From SVEL01 sp045125245 (GTDB lineage: Bacteria > Bacillota > Clostridia > Lachnospirales > Lachnospiraceae): 64,000 bases of DNA. Position numbers and translations under genes: made by a program. This document shows positions 41,684 to 51,709 of this stretch, in pieces. The stretch is from positions 5,274 to 69,273 of the forward strand of contig JBGVNF010000060.1 of assembly GCA_045125245.1 (NCBI GenBank), given 5' to 3'. Each line of letters starts with the position of its first letter. Position 1 is the first letter of the stretch. The notes below the pieces were generated by a model. That model was given only the letters and a program-made list of their open reading frames with translations, was not told the origin of the DNA and searched no databases.

Positions 41684-43045
41684 TTATCTATCGTTGATAT
41701 GAATATATGGTACGTGTGGTGCCACATTCATATATGCAGGACGGATAATCTTGCCTGCATTGATAAGTTCTTCAATTCTATGAGCACTCCAACCAGATAT
41801 ACGCGAAATAGCGAAAATAGGAGTATAAAGCTCTGTTGGAAGACCTAACATGCTGTAAACAAATCCGCTGTAGAAGTCTACATTTGCGCTTACGCCCTTG
41901 TACATCTTTCTCTTGGCGGAGATTACTTCTGGAGCAAGACGCTCTACTGCAGAGTAGAGTGCAAATTCTTTGTGCATTCCCTTTTCTACTGAAAGGCTTT
42001 CTACGAAACTCTTTAATATCTTAGCTCTTGGATCTGATAATGAGTATACTGCGTGACCCATACCATAGATTAAACCAGACTTATCAAAGGCTTCCTTATC
42101 GAGAAGCTTATTAAGGTAATCCTTAACTTCAGCTTCATCTTCCCAGTTCTTAATATTTACTTTCATATCTTCAAACATCTGAACAACCTTTATGTTAGCG
42201 CCACCGTGCTTAGGACCCTTAAGAGAACCTAAAGATGCTGCAACAGTTGAGTATGTGTCAGTTCCAGATGATGAAACTACGTGGTTTGTGAATGTTGAGT
42301 TATTACCACCACCGTGCTCTGCATGGATGATAAGAGCGATGTCGAGAATCTTTGCCTCAAGTGGTGTGTACTTCTGATCCTTACGGAGAGTATATAAAAT
42401 ATTCTCTGCTGTAGATAAGTTAGGGTCAGGAGTATGAATAATTAAACTTTCACCATCGTGATAATGCTTATATGTTCTATATCCGTATACTGAAAGTAAT
42501 GGGAATAAGGAAATAAGTTGAAGACTCTGACGAAGTACGTTTGGAATAGATGTATCATCAGCTTTCTCGTCGTATGAGTAAAGTGTAAGTACACTTCTAG
42601 CTAATGTATTCATCATATCTCTACTTGGTGCCTTCATGATAATATCTCTAACAAAGCTTGTTGGCAATGTACGGTATTTTGCAAGTATCTGATTGAATTC
42701 AGTAAGTTCCTTCTTTGTTGGTAATTTACCAAAGAGAAGAAGATATGTAACTTCTTCAAATCCAAAACGGTCATCTTTTATAAAACCATCTACAAGGTCA
42801 TATAAATCATAGCCTCTATAATAGAGGTGACCTTCTGTAGGTGTTGAAACGCCATCCTTGGTAATATATGCCTCGATTTCACCTACTTCAGTAAGTCCGG
42901 TGAGAACGCCGTGGCCATTTAAGTCTCTAAGACCTCGCTTTACTTCATATTTGTCATATAAAGCTGGGTCAATAGTACTTTCTTGACATTTCTTGGAAAG
43001 TGCCAAGATTTCAGGTGTAATCTCTGAATAATTGATATCTGACAT
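41684..43045 (-). CDS. gltA: Citrate synthase
   Basis: Joins oxaloacetate and acetyl-CoA to citrate, here probably the entry to 2-oxoglutarate for glutamate. The 453-residue protein has the active-site pattern HAEHGGGNNSTF, LKGPKHGGAN, GMGHAVYSLSDPRAKIL and SGFVYSMLGLP. The N-terminal extension of about 60 residues and overall length fit the clostridial form of the Si-type enzyme. AGAGGAGG lies 7 nt before the ATG. It is not in an operon with aconitase or isocitrate dehydrogenase. Confidence 0.93.
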   Translation of the reverse strand: MSDINYSEITPEILALSKKCQESTIDPALYDKYEVKRGLRDLNGHGVLTGLTEVGEIEAYITKDGVSTPTEGHLYYRGYDLYDLVDGFIKDDRFGFEEVTYLLLFGKLPTKKELTEFNQILAKYRTLPTSFVRDIIMKAPSRDMMNTLARSVLTLYSYDEKADDTSIPNVLRQSLQLISLFPLLSVYGYRTYKHYHDGESLIIHTPDPNLSTAENILYTLRKDQKYTPLEAKILDIALIIHAEHGGGNNSTFTNHVVSSSGTDTYSTVAASLGSLKGPKHGGANIKVVQMFEDMKVNIKNWEDEAEVKDYLNKLLDKEAFDKSGLIYGMGHAVYSLSDPRAKILKSFVESLSVEKGMHKEFALYSAVERLAPEVISAKRKMYKGVSANVDFYSGFVYSMLGLPTELYTPIFAISRISGWSAHRIEELINAGKIIRPAYMNVAPHVPYIHINDR

Positions 43046-43195
43046 GTAAAACCTCCTCTTAACTATACAATGTAGTTAGTTTACCATAATGTGAAACAAG
43101 TCACAAGAGAAAAGTAAAAAAACATAGTAAATTCACAATTTTTGTAGAGTTATTTTTGTAAATGTGATATAGTTATACTATATGTTTGTATTTAA

Positions 43196-43218
43196 GCGCA
43201 GTTGCGTAGCAACTACGA
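43196..43218 (+). repeat. Short hairpin element, copy 3 of 3
   Basis: CGCAGTTGC and GCAACTACG around a GTA loop, followed by TTTAG and the GGAGGT of rarA. The stem keeps the mismatch position seen in copies 1 and 2. Confidence 0.6.
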
Positions 43219-43237
43219 TTTAGTGGAGGTAGAACAA

Positions 43238-44563
43238 GTGGATATATTTGAATATATGAGAAATAGCAATATGGAAAAAGATTCTCCACTTGCTTCTAGA
43301 CTTAGACCGTCTACTTTGGAGGAGGTAGTGGGTCAAAAGCATATTATTGGCAAGGATAAGCTTTTATATAGAGCTATAAAAGCAGATAAGATTAGTTCTG
43401 TAATTTTTTACGGTCCACCAGGGACTGGAAAGACAACGTTGGCAAAGGTTATTGCCAATACTACAAGTGCCGATTTTAAGCAGATTAATGCAACTATTGC
43501 TAACAAGAAGGATATGGAAGAGGTTGTAGAGGGTGCGAAGGCAGCCTTGGGAATGTATGGCAAAAAGACCATATTGTTCATAGACGAGATTCATAGATTT
43601 AACAAAAGTCAGCAGGATTATCTTCTTCCATTTGTGGAGGATGGAACACTTATACTTATAGGTGCGACAACGGAGAATCCATATTTTGAAGTAAATAACG
43701 CTTTAATATCCAGGTCTATAATATTTGAGCTTAAGCCATTAGGACAGGAAGATATCAAGGAGCTTGTATATAGAGCTGTCAATGATGAAAAAAAAGGTAT
43801 GGGAGCATATAAGGCAGAAATAGACGAGGATGCAGCCCAGTTTTTATCTGATGTAAGTGGTGGCGATGCCAGAATGGCTCTTAATGCAGTGGAATTAGGA
43901 ATCTTAACTACTGATAGAAGTGAGGATGGAATTATACATATCACATTAGAGGTAGCGGAGCAATGTATTCAAAAGAGAGCTGCAAGATATGATAAGGATG
44001 GAGATAATCATTATGATACCATATCTGCGTTTATAAAGAGTATGAGAGGCTCAGACGTAGATGCAGCTATATATTATCTGGCTAGAATGTTATATGCAGG
44101 CGAGAGTGTTACATTTATAGCAAGAAGAATTATGATATGTGCTTCGGAAGATGTGGGATTAGCTGATCCACAAGCACTTGTTATAGCTAATGCGGCTGCT
44201 CAGACAGTGCATAATATCGGTATGCCAGAGGCTAGGATTGTATTGGCAGAAGCGGCAGCATATGTGGCGGCTGCACCAAAGAGTAATGCTGTGTATAAGG
44301 CTATAGATGACGCGCTTATGTATATAAAAAATAATCCAGCAGGAGCGATTCCGCCACATTTACAGGATGCACATTATAAGGGGGCAGCAAAATTAGGCCA
44401 TGGACTTAATTATAAGTATGCTCATGATTATAAGAATCACTATGTAAAGCAGCAGTATTTACCTGATGGAATGGAAGATATAAGCTTTTATAACCCAACA
44501 GACAATGGGTATGAGAGGGATATAAAGGAACATTTAGAAAGAATACGAAAGGAAGCAGAGTAG
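43238..44563 (+). CDS. rarA: Replication-associated recombination protein A
   Basis: An AAA+ ATPase that acts at stalled replication forks. The 441-residue protein has PSTLEEVVGQKHIIG, VIFYGPPGTGKTTLAKVIA, ILFIDEIHRFNKSQQDYLLP, ATTENPYFEVNNALISRS and the tetramerisation region with RRIMICASEDVGLADPQAL. The GTG at 43238 has GGAGGT 7 nt upstream; an earlier in-frame start is inside the hairpin element. It is the first of five genes that run closely spaced to 51564, although only the other four share an unknown system. Confidence 0.93.
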   Translation: MDIFEYMRNSNMEKDSPLASRLRPSTLEEVVGQKHIIGKDKLLYRAIKADKISSVIFYGPPGTGKTTLAKVIANTTSADFKQINATIANKKDMEEVVEGAKAALGMYGKKTILFIDEIHRFNKSQQDYLLPFVEDGTLILIGATTENPYFEVNNALISRSIIFELKPLGQEDIKELVYRAVNDEKKGMGAYKAEIDEDAAQFLSDVSGGDARMALNAVELGILTTDRSEDGIIHITLEVAEQCIQKRAARYDKDGDNHYDTISAFIKSMRGSDVDAAIYYLARMLYAGESVTFIARRIMICASEDVGLADPQALVIANAAAQTVHNIGMPEARIVLAEAAAYVAAAPKSNAVYKAIDDALMYIKNNPAGAIPPHLQDAHYKGAAKLGHGLNYKYAHDYKNHYVKQQYLPDGMEDISFYNPTDNGYERDIKEHLERIRKEAE

Positions 44564-44567
44564 ACAG

Positions 44568-47500
44568 ATGAAAGAACTAATAGATAAGCTGGCTAGAGGC
44601 GTAATTGAATATGATTTACCTGTACTAGAAGTCTCTGTTTCTGAAATTGAGATAAAGGTTCGTTCGGAAAAGGCTTACAGAAATAATTTTACAGTTTTTT
44701 CTAGCAATGGTGTGCCTTTAAAGGGATTCGTATATTCTACTAGTGAATTTATAGTTATAGAGGATAAAGTCTTTGAAGGTGAAAATGCTGTCATAAATTA
44801 TTTTGTAGCAACAGATTATATAAGTGACGGCGATGAAGTGAATGGTGAGATATATGTGGTAAGTAATGGTGGTGAAGTGAATATACCAGTTGCTATCAAG
44901 GTTGAGTCTATAAGTTGCACTACTTCCATAGGAGAACTTAAAAATCTCTTTCATTTTGCAAATCTTGTGCAGATGAATTATGATGAGGCGTTAACTATAT
45001 TTAAATCTAAGAATTTTGCCCATATATTTTTACAGGATGATTTTTATTTGTTGTCTATGTATGAGGGACTTATAAAGTCCACTTCCATAGAGGTGGCAAT
45101 GGAGGAATTTTTAGTATCTGCAAATAAGAAACGGCCTACAAAGATAGCTATATCACAAAACAATAAGGAATATGATATCATCACAGAGGATGAAGGTGAT
45201 ACAATTATTATCTCCAAAGAGAATTGGGGATATACGAATATAGATATCGTAGTTAAGGATGAGTTTATAGAAGTATCAAAGAATAAGATTACTTCAGAGG
45301 ACTTTGCAGGAAGTAATTATGAATTCGCATTTTGTATAAAAAAGGATAAGCTTCATGCAGGTAATAATTATGGTGTTATAGAGTTTGTGACAAAAACACA
45401 GACAGAAAGATTGACTATAAGTGCCAAGAGACCGGCTACATTATCAGAGATTAATGTAAGCTATGATACAAGCATAAAAGAAATATATAGAAAATACATA
45501 GATTTCCGTGTGCACCGCATTGATATGGATAAGTGGGCAGACGGAACATTGGACGTTATAGAACGCATGAGAAGTGTCAGTGATAAGTCTGTATTTTTAA
45601 AACTATTACAGGCACAGGTCTGTATTTCTAAGGGGATGGAGAAGGATGCCTCGTGGCTATTAGAAAGCGCAGCTGAGGAGCTATTTGAAAGTGGTAATAA
45701 GGATGAAGAATTATACTGCTATTATCTTTATGTAAGAACTATACAGAAGAGAAATCCTGAGTTTACGGCAGAGATGATAGAGAAGATAAAGTCTATCTAT
45801 AACACAAAGAGCGATAGCTGGAAGATTTTGTGGATTTTATTCTATCTTGATGAAAGCTTTGACAACAATTTGAGTATTAAGCTTGCAAGAATTAAAGAAA
45901 AGTATGTTCAGGGAATGAAATCACCACTTATGTACTATGAGGCTGCTGCCATTTTTATTCAGTCGCCAGAATTTTTACGAGTTTTAGACGGATTTGAATT
46001 ACAGGTTCTCAATTTTGCAAGTAGAGAAGGAATTATCACAAAGCAGCTAGCTATGCAGATTGCAGAATTAGCTATGAACACAAAGGTGTTTAATAAGCTA
46101 TTGTTCTCTATATTGGCAGAATTATATGATATGTATGGTACAAAGCATATATTGATGGCCATTGTAGGTATGCTTATAAAGGGAAATAAGACAGATAGCA
46201 AGTATTTCTTCTGGTATGAGGAAGCTGTTATAGAAGAGATAAAGCTTACAAGTTTATATGAGTATTTTATGTATAGCTTGCCTGAGGATTACAATAAGCC
46301 GTTGCCACAGCTGGTAGTGTTGTATTTTGGGTATAACAGCGGAATATCAAATGATAAGCTGGCTATAGTTTATGAGAATTTATTGATTTATAAAGATGAT
46401 ATGGAGCAGGTCTATAAGGCTAATTATGGACATGTGGAAAGATTCGCGTCTAAGAGCTTGGAAGCGGGTCTTATAGATGAGCATTTTGCAACAATCTATA
46501 AGGAAGTGCTAAAGAAGGCGATGATTATTCCAGAGATTGCCAATGTACTTCCAAAGCTAGCGAATACATATTTTATCAAAGTTGAGCAGGATAATATCAA
46601 GGAGATTGAAGTTGTACATAAGGAAACAAAAGAGGTTTCTGTTTATCCTGTGGTTAATAAGAAGGCGTATGTTCAGATATATACAGAGGATGCGGCTGTT
46701 ATTTTCGTGGATGTAAATGGTGTGAGATACGGTAAATCTGTTAATTACACTAAAGTTAAGCTTCTTGACATGGAAGAATATTTAGAGTTGTGTTTAGAAA
46801 TAAATCCTGATGATAAAAATCTTATTCTATATATGGCAGATAGATATCTTAAGTACAGAGAACAACCAGACAAGGCTATATATGTATTAAGACAGATGGT
46901 GAAGCTGCCAGATGTGCGAGATGAGTATAGAATCTATGTTGAGAGAGAAATTATAAGCTATTATTCTACAAATTATGATTTCGATGTGGTAGATGAATAT
47001 TTGATGACGGTAGATGGTATGAATTTACTTACAAAGTCAAGAGTAAAGCTTATCGAGCTTATGATTGTACGTGGATTATATGAAAGAGCTTATGAGATGA
47101 TGGCTAGATTTGGATATTATAACATTGATGCAGCTAGAGTTTTAAGATGTGGTACGAAGCTTATAGAGAGCAGAGAATATGCCTTAGATGAGCTTTTGGT
47201 CAATATGGTTATGTATGCTTATAGAAAAGGTAAGTATAACGAAAAGGTTTTGAAATATTTAAGCACTTATTTTCAAGGGGCGACAAAGGAATTAAATGAT
47301 TTATGGGATTCTTGTGTGGCATATGATTACCATAATAGAAATCTCGATGAAAGTTTGATTGCAAGTATATTGTTTACTGGAGTTTGTTCAAATTGTATAG
47401 GAAAAGTATACGAGTCATACTATCTTAAGGGACCAAATGAAAAAATAAGAAGAGCATATCTTTTTGCAAAGGCATACGATTATTTTGTTAAGGAAAAAGT

Positions 47501-48128
47501 GGTAGATCAGGCAGTATTTAAATATATTGAGAAGGATATAATCTTGGATAATCCTCTTCACGATATATGTAAATTGGCTTATGTGAAGTATAAATCAACT
47601 GACGATGAATTGACAGAAAGACAAGTTGATATATGTAGAGATATAATCTTTCATATGTGTAGCATAGGTAGATATTTTAACTGTTATAAAAAGTATGAGA
47701 AGTATTTTTCATTGCCACTTATGATGCAGGATAAAACGATTGTAGAATATCATACAAATCCAAATAATCATGTCACTATCCATTATCATATGGGTGAAGA
47801 TGATACACCGGGCAATCAATATATGACAAAAGAGATGAAGGATGTGTGCAATGGCATCTTTGTTATGGAGTTTGTGGTATTTTACGGTGAAGAGATTCAT
47901 TACTATATCACAGAGGAAAGTGATGGAGAGCAAACTATAACAGAGAGTGCAGGGCTTACCTTAGATGATGAGGATACTGTAAAGGATGTTAGCAGAGAGA
48001 GCAGATATACATATCTAAACGATATTATGGTTGCTTATGAGATGAAGGACAATGATACACTAGAAGAGCTTGCTACAGAATATGTGATAAAAACAGAACT
48101 TCTTGATATGATTTTTAAGATTAAGTAG
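44568..48128 (+). CDS. Large DUF5717-like protein
   Basis: A 1186-residue protein resembling the Lachnospiraceae family DUF5717. The N-terminal 330 residues form alternating beta-rich segments (for example DLPVLEVSVSEIEIKVRSEK and later AISQNNKEYDI), and the remainder is mainly helical with TPR-like spacing, then a beta-rich part near 690-740. No signal peptide or membrane helix is apparent, so it is likely cytosolic. It starts 4 nt after rarA and is followed 17 nt later by the actin-like gene. It is the largest protein in the window and has no assigned function. Confidence 0.65.
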   Translation: MKELIDKLARGVIEYDLPVLEVSVSEIEIKVRSEKAYRNNFTVFSSNGVPLKGFVYSTSEFIVIEDKVFEGENAVINYFVATDYISDGDEVNGEIYVVSNGGEVNIPVAIKVESISCTTSIGELKNLFHFANLVQMNYDEALTIFKSKNFAHIFLQDDFYLLSMYEGLIKSTSIEVAMEEFLVSANKKRPTKIAISQNNKEYDIITEDEGDTIIISKENWGYTNIDIVVKDEFIEVSKNKITSEDFAGSNYEFAFCIKKDKLHAGNNYGVIEFVTKTQTERLTISAKRPATLSEINVSYDTSIKEIYRKYIDFRVHRIDMDKWADGTLDVIERMRSVSDKSVFLKLLQAQVCISKGMEKDASWLLESAAEELFESGNKDEELYCYYLYVRTIQKRNPEFTAEMIEKIKSIYNTKSDSWKILWILFYLDESFDNNLSIKLARIKEKYVQGMKSPLMYYEAAAIFIQSPEFLRVLDGFELQVLNFASREGIITKQLAMQIAELAMNTKVFNKLLFSILAELYDMYGTKHILMAIVGMLIKGNKTDSKYFFWYEEAVIEEIKLTSLYEYFMYSLPEDYNKPLPQLVVLYFGYNSGISNDKLAIVYENLLIYKDDMEQVYKANYGHVERFASKSLEAGLIDEHFATIYKEVLKKAMIIPEIANVLPKLANTYFIKVEQDNIKEIEVVHKETKEVSVYPVVNKKAYVQIYTEDAAVIFVDVNGVRYGKSVNYTKVKLLDMEEYLELCLEINPDDKNLILYMADRYLKYREQPDKAIYVLRQMVKLPDVRDEYRIYVEREIISYYSTNYDFDVVDEYLMTVDGMNLLTKSRVKLIELMIVRGLYERAYEMMARFGYYNIDAARVLRCGTKLIESREYALDELLVNMVMYAYRKGKYNEKVLKYLSTYFQGATKELNDLWDSCVAYDYHNRNLDESLIASILFTGVCSNCIGKVYESYYLKGPNEKIRRAYLFAKAYDYFVKEKVVDQAVFKYIEKDIILDNPLHDICKLAYVKYKSTDDELTERQVDICRDIIFHMCSIGRYFNCYKKYEKYFSLPLMMQDKTIVEYHTNPNNHVTIHYHMGEDDTPGNQYMTKEMKDVCNGIFVMEFVVFYGEEIHYYITEESDGEQTITESAGLTLDDEDTVKDVSRESRYTYLNDIMVAYEMKDNDTLEELATEYVIKTELLDMIFKIK

Positions 48129-48145
48129 ATAGATGAGGAATAATT

Positions 48146-49456
48146 ATGGAAGTAAATACACAGCAAAACTTAATAAATGTATATGCTATGGGAATAGATA
48201 TTTCAGGTGATTATACTCAGATAAGCTATATAATCGAAGGAGCTAATGAACCAAAATCCTTGAGCATAAAGCCAGGTGAAGATAAGTATCTTATACCAAC
48301 TCTTATGTACAAGATAAAGAATGCAGAGGACTGGTGTATAGGAGATGACGCAAAGCATCGTTCTTTTGAGGATAATGATGAAAGCTATGTAGTAAGAAAC
48401 CTTCTTGAAAGAGTGTATAATAAAGATGTAATGTATCTTGATGATGTGAGATATTCGGGAGAAAAGCTTCTTAGAATATATATAGAAGAATTATTTAAGA
48501 TGGCTGAGAGAATAGAAAAATTATCAAGACCTAAGTATGTTACTATAACTACAACAAAGGCGGATAAGGTATTTATAGATGCAGCTCATAAAGCACTTAA
48601 TAAGCTGGAGTTTGAAGATGAATACGTAAGTGTAATTAGTCATACAGAGAGCTTTATTTATTACACATTAGGCCAGAAGAAAGATTTATGGATAAATGAT
48701 GTGGTGATATTTGATTTTAATAGTGAGCACTTCTTGTATAAGAAGCTTAGTATAGCTAGAAATAAGGTGCCAAATATCGTAACGGTAAAAGAGTATGATT
48801 ATTCAGAGGAGATAGATATTACTTATCTAGAAAGTGAGAGAGATAAAAGAAGTGCTGATGAGAAATTCCTCTCTATTATAAATAGAGAGTTTTATAAGCA
48901 GATTATATCGTCAGTATTTTTGACAGGTATGGGATTTTACTATGATTTTGCAGAAAATTCACTAGTTGAATTGTGTTCAAAGAGAAGAGTTTTTAAAGGA
49001 CACAATCTTTATGTGAAGGGTGCATGCCTTGAAGCAAATGAGAGAAGAACAGGCAAGGCTAAGGACGAATATGTACTTCAATGTGAAGGAAGAACGAAGG
49101 TTACTATAGGTCTTATGATAAATCACAATGGAAGAAATACGGCAGCAGTATTGTCAAAAGCTGGCACAAACTGGTACGACGCAGGTGCAAAGGCGGAGTG
49201 TATACTTGACAGTACGAAAAGTATACAGTTGGTGCTTTCTTCGCCTTATGACGGATGCACGAAAAATGTCAGAATAGATTTATCGTCATTCCCAGATAGA
49301 CCAAACAAAACTACAAGAATAGCCATATCGCTGGCATATTTAAATGAGACAAAGTGCGAGGTAGTAGTGGTAGATTTGGGTTTTGGTGAATTTTATAAAG
49401 GAACAGGAATAATTGTTAAGGAAACATTTGCAATAGACGAGATGGATGCCCAGTAA
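48146..49456 (+). CDS. DUF5716-like protein with actin/Hsp70-type fold
   Basis: A 436-residue protein resembling family DUF5716. Residues 15-22 read MGIDISGD, like the phosphate-1 loop of Hsp70/actin ATPases. DVVIFDFN (185-192) fits phosphate 2, with DFN in place of DxG. FLTGMGF (258-264) and NLYVKGACL (287-295) fit the adenosine and following loops. The final 130 residues are beta-rich, as in a substrate-binding domain. These are pattern readings, not alignments. Encoded between the DUF5717-like and TPR proteins; it is probably the nucleotide switch of the set. Confidence 0.65.
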   Translation: MEVNTQQNLINVYAMGIDISGDYTQISYIIEGANEPKSLSIKPGEDKYLIPTLMYKIKNAEDWCIGDDAKHRSFEDNDESYVVRNLLERVYNKDVMYLDDVRYSGEKLLRIYIEELFKMAERIEKLSRPKYVTITTTKADKVFIDAAHKALNKLEFEDEYVSVISHTESFIYYTLGQKKDLWINDVVIFDFNSEHFLYKKLSIARNKVPNIVTVKEYDYSEEIDITYLESERDKRSADEKFLSIINREFYKQIISSVFLTGMGFYYDFAENSLVELCSKRRVFKGHNLYVKGACLEANERRTGKAKDEYVLQCEGRTKVTIGLMINHNGRNTAAVLSKAGTNWYDAGAKAECILDSTKSIQLVLSSPYDGCTKNVRIDLSSFPDRPNKTTRIAISLAYLNETKCEVVVVDLGFGEFYKGTGIIVKETFAIDEMDAQ

Positions 49457-49479
49457 GAATGGCATGTTAGGAGAAAACT

Positions 49480-50310
49480 ATGAGTGGATTACTTCTTTGC
49501 GGAAAGCGCTCCATTAATCCGTATTTGATTAAGGAGTCTGGTATAAACATATATAGTATAGAAGAGCTTTGCTATTATATTTACAACAACACATATATGA
49601 TAGGTAGAGAATTTTTCTGTGAAGAGCTGGCTGAATATGTGAAAGTTGAGCTGGAGTTGCCAAGCCTTGCCCAAAAGCTTAAGTATGGAATAGACCATAA
49701 TAGCGATATACTTACAATGGTGTCAGATATTCTCATGGCAAGTAACTATTATTCAGCTGATGAAAGAGAAAATATTATAAATACATTGAAGGCATTGAGC
49801 AGCAAGAGTAAGAGCGAGCGTATGAAGGCTAGGGCGGATATGCTTCTAGAAAGAAAGAAGTATATAAGTGCTGCTAATGCGTATAAAGATATTTTAAATG
49901 TTAATGATGAGGTATATAGCACAGAATTTGTGGCAACAGTATGGAATAATATAGGAATCACATATACAAAGCAGTTTTTGTTCGAAGATGCCTGTAGATG
50001 TTTTAAGACCGCCTGCGATATAAATCGTCAGGAGGATTACTTTGACAATATGGTATGTGCGGCTATCTTTTCAGCAAATGATAATTTTATCGAGGATATA
50101 GTAGCTCAGTATCAGATAACAGAGGCTATGATGGACCAGTATCTTAAGGCGATTGAAAGTAATAAAAAGATGCTGGTTAAGTCGAAAGAATTTAGTGAGC
50201 TTAAAGAACGATTGCTTTACGATGGCTCAAAGGAATATTCAGAATATAAGAAGGATGTACAGAAAATATTTGCCTTATGGAAGGAAGAATATAGACTTGA
50301 AAATATGTAG
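49480..50310 (+). CDS. TPR-containing protein of the DUF5716 operon
   Basis: A 276-residue soluble helical protein that starts SGLLLCGKRSINPYLI and shows TPR-like repeats at about 125-185 (RKKYISAANAYKDIL, TVWNNIGITYTKQFLFEDAC, RCFKTACDINRQ). The LCGKR start and IYSIEELCYYIYNN are typical of the small Lachnospiraceae partners of DUF5716 proteins. AGGAGAAAA precedes the ATG. It lies 23 nt after the actin-like gene and 12 nt before the coiled-coil gene. Likely an adaptor; the role is inferred from context. Confidence 0.6.
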   Translation: MSGLLLCGKRSINPYLIKESGINIYSIEELCYYIYNNTYMIGREFFCEELAEYVKVELELPSLAQKLKYGIDHNSDILTMVSDILMASNYYSADERENIINTLKALSSKSKSERMKARADMLLERKKYISAANAYKDILNVNDEVYSTEFVATVWNNIGITYTKQFLFEDACRCFKTACDINRQEDYFDNMVCAAIFSANDNFIEDIVAQYQITEAMMDQYLKAIESNKKMLVKSKEFSELKERLLYDGSKEYSEYKKDVQKIFALWKEEYRLENM

Positions 50311-50322
50311 AAAGGAGGCAAT

Positions 50323-51564
50323 ATGGGATTTTTTAAATGGTTGAAGAGTAAAACCGTAAAAGAAGAGATTATCTTTGAGGGCGAAAACTTATATGAAAAG
50401 ATAAAAAGTGAAAGCATCGAAGATGTGGGAAAAATGTATGAGCCTCTGGACAAGGAGATTATAGAACAGGCTATAGTCGAGGATAGGGTAAGTAATACAT
50501 TTGAGCAAAAGAAAACAAGTGTAGAACATATATGTGAGCAGATGGTTATCTGTGAGCAGAGAATAGAGAGTGCCAAGAAGGAATACGAGGCAGTAAATGG
50601 TTATATAAATGATATTATAGCCATTGAAAATATGGAAGAGCCTATTAAAGGTAATGTGGAGTATTATGCAAGAAGAATAATTACATTAAGAGAAGACAAA
50701 AAGAGCTTAAAAGAACACTCTACAAAAATACCTGAAAGTAAGTATATGTATATGCAGCGTCATGAGGATGAGATACAGGATATCTTAAAGGAAATGTACG
50801 AGGATGAGCAGGAAAGTCAGCGATTAAAGACTGATATGCATCATATAGAAGGAGAAAAGGTAGCTTTAAAGCAGGAAAAGAAGGAAGCTATAGAGAAGAT
50901 GGGTATCTTAAAATCTCTTTCTAAGATAGGTGCTATAACTGCCATTATTATGCTTGGCATACTTATATGGGCTCAGTTTAATAAAAAAGAAGATTATATT
51001 ATATGGATATATGTGGTGGTTATTATCACATTGATAGGCGGTATCATGCTGATGCTTAAGCACCAGGAAGCGGTAAGGACCTTGAAGCTGACTGAAAGAA
51101 AGCTTAACAAGGCCATAGGTCTTATGAATAAGTATAAATTATTATATGTAAATGTTCAGAGTAGAATAGAGTATAAATATGAAGCACATGGTGTAAAAAG
51201 CTCTCATGAATTAAATGATTTGTGGAGATTATTTATCAATGCTAAGAAGGAGCATGAAGCATTTCATTTGAATTCAGACAATACCTTTAAATCAGTGGAA
51301 GGACTTATAACTGAGCTTGATAAATTGAAATTATACGATTCATCTGTGTGGCCATCACAGGTAGATGCCATAGTTGATGGAAGAGAGATGGCACAGATTA
51401 GACAGACACTTAATGTGAGAAGACAGAAGCTTAAGCAGTCTATTAGCTTCAATACTAACACACTGGAGAACTGCAGAAAGAGAATAGAGACATTGATTGA
51501 GAAGAATCCAGTGATAGCAAAAGATATAATAGCTATTTTAGATAAGTATGAGAGTAGGATATAG
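50323..51564 (+). CDS. Coiled-coil membrane protein of the DUF5716 operon
   Basis: A 413-residue protein with a long coiled-coil N-terminal region (about 20-195), two membrane helices close together (about 202-219 and 225-245) and another coiled-coil C-terminal region (about 248-410). AAAGGAGG lies 6 nt before the ATG. It could anchor the operon's soluble proteins at the membrane, with both coiled coils on the cytosolic side. No known family recognised. It is the last gene before a clear new promoter at 51601. Confidence 0.6.
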   Translation: MGFFKWLKSKTVKEEIIFEGENLYEKIKSESIEDVGKMYEPLDKEIIEQAIVEDRVSNTFEQKKTSVEHICEQMVICEQRIESAKKEYEAVNGYINDIIAIENMEEPIKGNVEYYARRIITLREDKKSLKEHSTKIPESKYMYMQRHEDEIQDILKEMYEDEQESQRLKTDMHHIEGEKVALKQEKKEAIEKMGILKSLSKIGAITAIIMLGILIWAQFNKKEDYIIWIYVVVIITLIGGIMLMLKHQEAVRTLKLTERKLNKAIGLMNKYKLLYVNVQSRIEYKYEAHGVKSSHELNDLWRLFINAKKEHEAFHLNSDNTFKSVEGLITELDKLKLYDSSVWPSQVDAIVDGREMAQIRQTLNVRRQKLKQSISFNTNTLENCRKRIETLIEKNPVIAKDIIAILDKYESRI

Positions 51565-51600
51565 ATAAGTTATGTTTTTGATTTAGAACAATTTGAAATA

Positions 51601-51629
51601 TTGACTTGTATACAGTATTCTCATATAAT
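51601..51629 (+). promoter_or_regulatory. Promoter of the split pyruvate formate-lyase genes
   Basis: TTGACT (51601-51606), 17 nt, TATAAT (51624-51629). A small hairpin (GTCGC/GCGAC, 51658-51675) follows in the leader before the AGGAGG of pflB. Confidence 0.75.
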
Positions 51630-51709
51630 TAGGGTGTAAACAAAAAAAGTACATAATTGTCGCATATAAGCGACTTAATTATTAATAACAAACAGGAGGA
51701 AAAACCAAG

